Of a stretch of DNA of 64,000 nt, positions 59,680 through 64,000 are shown piece by piece (the stretch's first letter is position 1; every line of letters begins with the position of its first letter). The position numbers and the translations under genes are program-made. This DNA is from Gammaproteobacteria bacterium (lineage in GTDB: Bacteria; Pseudomonadota; Gammaproteobacteria; JACKNK01). The notes below the pieces were generated by a model. The model did no database searches. It was not told where the DNA came from and was given only the letters and a program-made list of their open reading frames with translations. The stretch covers positions 315,001 to 379,000 of the forward strand of contig JACKNJ010000002.1 in the NCBI GenBank assembly GCA_024234895.1, read 5' to 3'.

Positions 59680-60878
59680 AGCAGTTCTCCAAAAGGCAGG
59701 TATTGCACCGTGTCGCCGATCGCGACGGTGGCGTCGATCGGCACGATCACCAGACCGTCGGCCCACACGGTCGAGGTCAGCACGCCCGAACCCTGATGAG
59801 GATAGAGGGTCGCGATCGCATGGCCGTCGCCGCCCCGGCGCAGGCGCGCGCGCAGATATTCCTGACGCTTGCCCGGCTTCGGCCAGTCGAAGCCGGCCTC
59901 GACGCGGATGGCTTCCGGCAGCGCGCGTTCGATGCCCATCATCGTGCGCAGGAACGGCCGCGCGAACAGCAGGAAGGTCGCGAACACCGACACCGGGTTG
60001 CCCGGCAGGCCGATGAACGGGGTGCCTTGTACCGTGCCATAGGCCAGCGGCTTGCCCGGCTTCATCGCGATGCGCCACAGGTCCAGTGAGCCGAGCGCCT
60101 CGACCGCCGGCTTCAGATGATCCTCCTCGCCGACCGACACGCCGCCGCTGGTCAGGATCAGGTCCGCCTTCGCCGCCGCCTCGGCAAGCGCCGCCTTGGT
60201 GGCGTCGAGGGTGTCCGCGACCACGCCCAGATCGACGATCTCGCAGCCCATGCGTTCCAGCAGCCCGAACATCGTGTAGCGGTTGGAGTTGTAGATCTGC
60301 CCCGGCCCCAGCGGCTTGCCCGGCAGCACCAGCTCGTCGCCGGTCGAGAAGGTCGCGACGCGAATGCGGCGGAACACGGTCAGCTCGGAAACCCCGATCG
60401 ACGCCGCCAGCCCCAGCTCCTGCGGGCGCAGATGATGCCCGGCGCGCAGGATCGGCTTGCCGGCGGCGATGTCCTCGCCACGTTTACGGACGCTCTCACC
60501 CGGCGGCGGCACGATGTTGATGATCACGTCCTCGCCATCGGTCGCGGTGTCCTCCTGCATCACCACCGCGTCCGCGCCCGGCGGCACCGGCGCGCCGGTG
60601 AAGATGCGCGCCGCCGTGCCCGGTTCGAGTTCAGTACCCATCGAGCCCGCCGGGATGCGCTGCGAGACCCGCAGCCGCGTCCCGCACCCGGTGATGTCCG
60701 CGCTACGCACCGCATACCCGTCCATCGCCGAATTGTCGTGCGGCGGCACATCCAGATAGGCGATCACATCCTCTGCCAGCACGCGGTTGTCGCAATGCTC
60801 CAGCGGCACGATCTCGGACTCCAGCACCCGTGGCGCGACGGCCAGCAGGCGTTCGTGGACTTCATCGACGGTCAGCAT
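59676..60878 (-). CDS. moeA: Molybdopterin molybdenumtransferase MoeA
   Basis: A 400-residue MoeA that inserts molybdate into adenylylated molybdopterin. Domains I/II carry D-N-S-A-M-D-G-Y-A and G-E-D-I-A-A-G. The MogA-like domain has T-S-G-G-V-S-V-G-E-E-D and P-G-K-P. The C-terminal beta domain ends near residue 400. It is first of moeA-moaC-moaD with 4-nt overlaps, so the three are translationally coupled. Confidence 0.95.
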   Translation of the reverse strand: MLTVDEVHERLLAVAPRVLESEIVPLEHCDNRVLAEDVIAYLDVPPHDNSAMDGYAVRSADITGCGTRLRVSQRIPAGSMGTELEPGTAARIFTGAPVPPGADAVVMQEDTATDGEDVIINIVPPPGESVRKRGEDIAAGKPILRAGHHLRPQELGLAASIGVSELTVFRRIRVATFSTGDELVLPGKPLGPGQIYNSNRYTMFGLLERMGCEIVDLGVVADTLDATKAALAEAAAKADLILTSGGVSVGEEDHLKPAVEALGSLDLWRIAMKPGKPLAYGTVQGTPFIGLPGNPVSVFATFLLFARPFLRTMMGIERALPEAIRVEAGFDWPKPGKRQEYLRARLRRGGDGHAIATLYPHQGSGVLTSTVWADGLVIVPIDATVAIGDTVQYLPFGELL

Positions 60879-60978
60879 GGGGGCTCCAGATTCGAACGAA
60901 TCGGGCGGTTATACCGGCTTTGCCGATCGCTTCACACCTTCCACGATGACGGCTGTCACACCGGAACAGCGGTTCCCG

Positions 60979-61089
60979 CGTAGGGCGGAAGCCCGCAGGG
61001 CGTTCCGCCGCCCGTAGCCGGAACGGCCAGCCATCACCGGACGACGTCCCCCACGCTGACGGCGGAAAGCCTTCGGCTTCCGCCCTACG
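60979..61089. repeat. GTAGGGCGGAAGCC palindrome
   Basis: CGTAGGGCGGAAGCC at the left pairs with GGCTTCCGCCCTACG at the right. The arms extend imperfectly inward around a ~65-nt centre. It is in the gap between divergent moeA and the NYN gene. Confidence 0.78.
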
Positions 61090-61144
61090 ATGACCGCTCA
61101 GCGATTATGCTCGTGACTGTCCACTTTGACGGGAGCTCCAGGGA

Positions 61145-61870
61145 ATGGCCGATAAGAAACGGATCGCCCTGCTGATCGATTGCGACAACGTCAGTCATGA
61201 CGCGATTGGTGGGGTGCTGGAAGAACTGGCCAAGTACGGCACCGTCAACGTGCGCCACGCCCACGGCGACTGGAACGGCACACAGCTTTCCGGCTGGCGC
61301 GAACGGCTGCATCCCAACGCCATCCGCCCGATGCAGCAGTTCGCCTACACCAAGGGCAAGAACGCCACCGACGCCGCCATGATCATCGACGCGATGGACC
61401 TGCTCTACTCCGGCAATGTGGAAGCCTTCGCGCTGATGACCAGCGACAGCGATTTCACTCCCCTGGTCATGCGCCTCCTGGAAAGCGGCCTGCCGGTCTA
61501 CGGCTTCGGCGAGAAGAAGACCCCACAACCGTTCGTCGATGCCTGCTCGACCTTCATCTACACGGAAAACCTCGACGTTGCCGAGGACGAAGCGGCAACG
61601 CCCATACAACGACCGGCAAAGAAGAACCGCAAGGAACTACGCGGCGATGCCGCGCTGGTCAAACTGCTGCGTACGGCGGTCGATCAGGCCTCCGACGACG
61701 ATGGCTGGGCGCATATGGGTGGGGTTGGTTCCTACATCTCCAACAACAGCTCGTTCTCGCCCATCAATTACGGCTACAAGAAACTTAGCGACCTGATTCG
61801 CGCCAGCGAGCTGTTTGAAATGAAGCGGGGTGCCGGCTCCGCGATTTACATCAAGGATGCGCGAGTCTGA
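61145..61870 (+). CDS. NYN-domain (PIN-like) RNase with C-terminal OST-HTH/LOTUS domain
   Basis: A 241-residue protein. The NYN domain (about 5-140) has the acidic active-site residues in L-L-I-D-C-D-N-V, G-K-N-A-T-D-A-A-M-I-I-D-A-M-D and M-T-S-D-S-D-F-T-P-L. The LOTUS domain (about 160-238) shows L-V-K-L-L-R-T-A-V and Y-G-Y-K-K-L-S-D-L. This pair is common in bacteria and is thought to bind and cut RNA (LOTUS can bind G-quadruplex or double-stranded RNA). GGGAG lies near the ATG. Confidence 0.92.
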   Translation: MADKKRIALLIDCDNVSHDAIGGVLEELAKYGTVNVRHAHGDWNGTQLSGWRERLHPNAIRPMQQFAYTKGKNATDAAMIIDAMDLLYSGNVEAFALMTSDSDFTPLVMRLLESGLPVYGFGEKKTPQPFVDACSTFIYTENLDVAEDEAATPIQRPAKKNRKELRGDAALVKLLRTAVDQASDDDGWAHMGGVGSYISNNSSFSPINYGYKKLSDLIRASELFEMKRGAGSAIYIKDARV

Positions 61871-61989
61871 GCCGCAAAGATCCGGCTCCGGACATCGAAG
61901 CGACAGTGGTCGACGCTGCAACCGGACGTTGCAATTGCCGGCACCCGGCCTAACATACACACATTCTTGTACACACACGCGAGGCCATC

Positions 61990-62244
61990 ATGGGAAACGT
62001 AAGCAGCCGTGTCTTCATGAACGGAAATTCGCAGGCCGTGCGTATCCCTGCTGAGTTCCGTCTCGATACCGATCGCGTGCAGATCAGCCGTAACGCGGAT
62101 GGCGATCTGGTCATTCACCCGCTACGTCCCGAGCGCGGTCAGGCGCTACTTCAGGCTCTGGCAGGTTTCGATGAGGAATTCGTCGCCGCCCTTGAGGAAA
62201 ACCGGCAAGACGCCCTTCCGATGCAGGATCGCGAAGCGCTATGA
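61990..62244 (+). CDS. vapB: VapB-type antitoxin (AbrB/SpoVT fold)
   Basis: An 84-residue antitoxin. The swapped-hairpin DNA-binding part is R-V-F-M-N-G-N-S-Q-A-V-R-I-P-A-E-F, and the C-terminal helix binds VapC. It should repress its own promoter as a VapBC complex; the upstream 119 nt contain the short repeat ACACAC/GTACACAC near the start. It overlaps vapC by 4 nt (ATGA). Confidence 0.93.
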   Translation: MGNVSSRVFMNGNSQAVRIPAEFRLDTDRVQISRNADGDLVIHPLRPERGQALLQALAGFDEEFVAALEENRQDALPMQDREAL

Positions 62245-62648
62245 AGTACCTGCTCGATACCAACACCCTGATCTACCTGATCAAGCATCGCCCACCTGCG
62301 GTCGCCGCCCGTGTGGACGCCTTGCACGAAGATGACCATCTGGCGATGTCCTTCATCACCTTCGCGGAACTGCTCAAGGGAGCCGAGCGGAGCACCAGAA
62401 AGGCGGATGTGCTCTCCCGCCTGGACGCGCTGACGCGACAAATTCCGGTGCTATATCCGCAGGGTTCAGCCATCTGCCACCACTACGCGGAACAGTTCTC
62501 CGGCCTGAAAAAGGCCGGAACCCCAATCGGCGCCAATGATCTCTGGATCGCCTGTCATGCCTTGGCGGAGCAGGCCACGGTGGTCACTCACAACACCCGT
62601 GAATTCAGCCGCGTCAGAGGACTCCCGGTAGAGGACTGGGTCAGCTGA
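62241..62648 (+). CDS. vapC: VapC-type PIN-domain toxin
   Basis: A 135-residue PIN ribonuclease toxin. Acidic active-site residues are Asp6 (Y-L-L-D-T-N), Glu43 (F-A-E-L) and Asp100 (A-N-D-L-W-I), with the terminal T-H-N-T-R-E-F block. It matches the plasmid/chromosomal VapC group that cuts initiator tRNA; the target here is not known. It is translationally coupled to vapB. Confidence 0.94.
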   Translation: MKYLLDTNTLIYLIKHRPPAVAARVDALHEDDHLAMSFITFAELLKGAERSTRKADVLSRLDALTRQIPVLYPQGSAICHHYAEQFSGLKKAGTPIGANDLWIACHALAEQATVVTHNTREFSRVRGLPVEDWVS

Positions 62649-62712
62649 TGCGCCGGTCACGTCCATGTGGAATGACGCGGGCCGGGATTGAGACCGCTGA
62701 CGGAACTCGACG

Positions 62713-62956
62713 ATGAATCTGATTGAAGTGGTCAGCGGTCCCGGCCACGAAGACACCCTGCGCGGTATCGCCGAATAGAAACAGGTCGTGGATTTCCGGG
62801 CGGTCCCGCCGATCGAGGAAGGACGCCAGGCGGTGCGCCGCCGTGGACGGCGACTGCCTGCCCGAGCCGTACGACGACGACCCCGCTCAGCCCCTGGACC
62901 ACTGGTGGTGGCGCCTGGGCGCGCTCACCGCCGGGCATTATCCGCTCGAGTTGTAG
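62713..62956 (+). pseudogene. Remnant of a DUF389-like gene
   Basis: The ATG at 62713 opens M-N-L-I-E-V-V-S-G-P-G-H-E-D-T, then hits TAG at the position of a conserved Gln (I-A-E-stop-K-Q-V-V-D). The same frame continues as F-R-A-V-P-P-I-E-E-G-R-Q-A-V-R, which fits the N terminus of DUF389 (TIGR00341) membrane proteins. After that the similarity ends. A different frame reads D-D-D-P-A-Q-P-L-D-H-W-W-W-R, of unknown origin, up to the tandem repeat. It is a decayed gene end or the junction of two fragments. Confidence 0.55.
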
Positions 62957-63338
62957 GAGCGGCTTTAGCCGCGAAGGGCCTTCGATCTAGGCCGATCGCG
63001 GCTGAAGCCGCTCCTACGGTTTGCACGTAGCGCCGTCGAGGGTGCGGCCCGCTGTTGTGTAGGAGCGGCTTTAGCCGCGAAAGGCCTCCGATCAGCGCCG
63101 ATCGCGGCTGAAGCCGCTCCTACGGTTTGTACGTAGCGGCGTCGGGGGTGCGGCCTGCTGTTGTGTAGGAGCGGCTTTAGCCGCGAAGAACCTCCGATCA
63201 ACGCCGATCGCGGCTGAAGCCGCTCCTACGGTTTGCACGGAGCGCCGTCGAGGGTGCGGCCCGCTGTTGTGTAGGAGCGGCTTTAGCCGCGAACGACCTC
63301 CGATCAACGCCGATCGCGGCTGAAGCCGCTCCTACGGT
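62953..63338. repeat. Tandem array of REP palindromes, 106-bp period, about 3.6 units
   Basis: Units begin at 62953, 63059, 63165 and 63271, each with GTAGGAGCGGCTTTAGCCGCGA. Each carries a ~68-nt palindrome (GTAGGAGCGGCTT...AAGCCGCTCCTAC) plus a ~38-nt spacer (GGTTTGCACGTAGCGCCGTC-like) that is also nearly identical between units. The last unit stops after the palindrome. It fills the gap between the DUF389 relic and the methyltransferase-type gene. The open frames across it are by-products of the repeat. Confidence 0.93.
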
Positions 63339-63360
63339 GGGGCGGGGCGCGGGCTGGGGG

Positions 63361-64000
63361 TCAGCGCGCGGTGTAGCGGTCGGCGGCGCGTTGGCATTGG
63401 CCGAGGGCGACGAGGGTGTCGAGGAGTTCGGCGACCTTTTTTGCGGGGGCGGCCTTGAATTGGCGGGCGATGCCGACCGGGGTGACGGCGGCGGGGCTTT
63501 GCTGCAGGGCGGCGCGCACGGCCTGGATCTGCGCGGGCAGGTCTTTCGGCCACGCGGCCTTGGCGGTGGCGGCGACGGTCTCGGTGGGGGCGAGCTCAGC
63601 CTCGGTCTGTTCGGCGGCGGTGTCGCCCTGCGGGTTCTGGTAGTCCGGGCGCAGCCAGCGGACGAGGCCGCGCGCCTCCTCGGCGGCGCGTTCGGCGTTG
63701 AGGTCGACCAGGCGTTGCAGCACGGCCTCGTCGACGGCGCGGATGTGTTCGCCGATGTCCCCGCCTTCGTAGGATGGGCAAAGCGCAGCGTGCCCATCAG
63801 GGGCGTTGCCGGTGGCGCTGGCGCCGGGGTGTTGCCCATCGCTGCTGATGGGCACGTCCCGTTGGTCCTTTGCCCATCCTACGGTGGGTAAATCCCCGGC
63901 CTCGTAGGATGGGCAAAGCGCAGCGTGCCCATCAGGGGCGTCGTCGGTGGCGCGGGCGCCGGGGTGTTGCCCATCGCTGCTGATGGGCACGTCCCGTTGG
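63361..64000 (-). CDS. 3' part of a probable DNA methyltransferase/restriction-modification gene carrying in-frame REP copies
   Basis: The frame is open from the window edge to the stop at 63361 (at least 210 codons). The segment after the repeats (V-L-Q-R-L-V-D-L-N-A-E-R-A-A-E-E-A-R-G-L, then R-W-L-R-P-D-Y-Q-N-P) matches the C-terminal end of large class I SAM-dependent DNA methyltransferases of restriction-modification type. An Ala/Pro/Lys-rich linker and a small helical winged-helix-like tail (V-G-I-A-R-Q-F-K-A-A-P) follow. Two REP-derived 45-residue repeats (I-S-S-D-G-Q-H-P-G-A ... C-P-S-Y-E) are translated upstream of this. The catalytic part lies outside the window; the gene may be intact or degraded. 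Confidence 0.6.
   Translation of the reverse strand, partial: QRDVPISSDGQHPGARATDDAPDGHAALCPSYEAGDLPTVGWAKDQRDVPISSDGQHPGASATGNAPDGHAALCPSYEGGDIGEHIRAVDEAVLQRLVDLNAERAAEEARGLVRWLRPDYQNPQGDTAAEQTEAELAPTETVAATAKAAWPKDLPAQIQAVRAALQQSPAAVTPVGIARQFKAAPAKKVAELLDTLVALGQCQRAADRYTAR
63769..63882. repeat. GTAGGATGGGCAAAGCGCAGCG palindrome inside coding frame, copy 1
   Basis: GTAGGATGGGCAAAG at the left pairs with CTTTGCCCATCCTAC at the right. Inner GTGCCCATCAG pairs with CTGATGGGCAC. Unlike the other palindrome families here it sits within an open coding frame. Confidence 0.88.
63904..64000. repeat. GTAGGATGGGCAAAGCGCAGCG palindrome, copy 2 (cut by window edge)
   Basis: It begins 135 nt after copy 1 and is almost identical to it as far as the window goes. 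The 135-nt spacing is a multiple of three, so the overlapping frame is kept. Confidence 0.85.

Noticed and set aside
62965..63307. Short repetitive peptides read through the tandem REP array
   Set aside because: They simply translate the repeat, with no start site or family similarity.
62953..63338. Tandem array considered as a second CRISPR
   Set aside because: The units are 106 bp long and the sequences between the palindromes are also conserved, so they are not unique spacers.

Overview
The window is one continuous stretch of chromosome from a high-GC (roughly two-thirds G+C), densely coded gammaproteobacterium. Three things support this: the conserved hemA / TPR-lolB-ispE-tRNA-Gln-prs-rplY-pth-ychF block, a rapA gene, and a Gly/Asn/Tyr-rich secreted protein that looks like a sulfur globule envelope protein. 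The last suggests a sulfur oxidiser of the Chromatiales/Ectothiorhodospiraceae kind; this assignment is an inference. Most genes are housekeeping. Intergenic gaps are peppered with palindromic REP-like elements of several families.

Layout. 1-3.1 kb: end of a his operon (hisF, hisE, no hisI between them) running into tatABC, whose TatC has a long charged tail. 3.1-4.9 kb: a secreted thioredoxin-fold SSP411-like protein. 5.0-8.6 kb: a tightly overlapping four-gene cassette (LuxI/GNAT-like 'thermostable hemolysin' family protein, acyl-adenylating enzyme, haem-oxygenase-like diiron oxidase with a complete ligand set, short-chain dehydrogenase), followed by a QseBC-like two-component pair (8.7-10.9 kb). 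This cassette is the best candidate for an undescribed pathway, probably making a fatty-acid-derived small molecule. 10.9-12 kb: a non-coding island with an sX13-like three-hairpin C-rich-loop sRNA (minus strand) and an orphan CRISPR array (five good 36-nt repeats plus one degenerate repeat, no cas genes in the window).

12-19.5 kb: metY, then a moxR/DUF58/DUF4381/two-VWA/TPR operon (Bat type, lacking batD). 19.7-25.2 kb: xthA, an SH3-coiled-coil membrane protein and oligopeptidase A on the minus strand, then a secreted VWA protein with five tandem repeats. 25.3-30.1 kb: thrC, a secreted trypsin-like protease with a PEP-CTERM-like tail, small periplasmic proteins, a YjdF-family membrane protein and the sulfur-globule-like protein. 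30.4-35.5 kb (minus): moeB/thiF-like, prmC, a DUF808 gene, prfA and hemA. 35.6-43.4 kb (plus): phnN, a TPR lipoprotein, lolB, ispE, tRNA-Gln (with an interrupted extra copy), prs, rplY, pth, ychF.

43.9-53 kb: a divergent polysaccharide deacetylase, a ParS/MbcA-like protein, a glycosyltransferase, a second exonuclease III paralogue, an FHA-domain membrane protein, a HIT protein, rapA, mirror-image palindromes, a SemiSWEET and a dihaem cytochrome c. 53.3-58.9 kb: a five-gene surface-glycan/lipid operon. 58.9-60.9 kb (minus): moeA-moaC-moaD without moaE. 61.1-64 kb: a NYN-LOTUS protein, a VapBC pair, a DUF389-like gene relic, a 106-bp tandem REP array, and the 3' part of a probable restriction-modification-type methyltransferase gene that carries in-frame REP copies and runs off the window.
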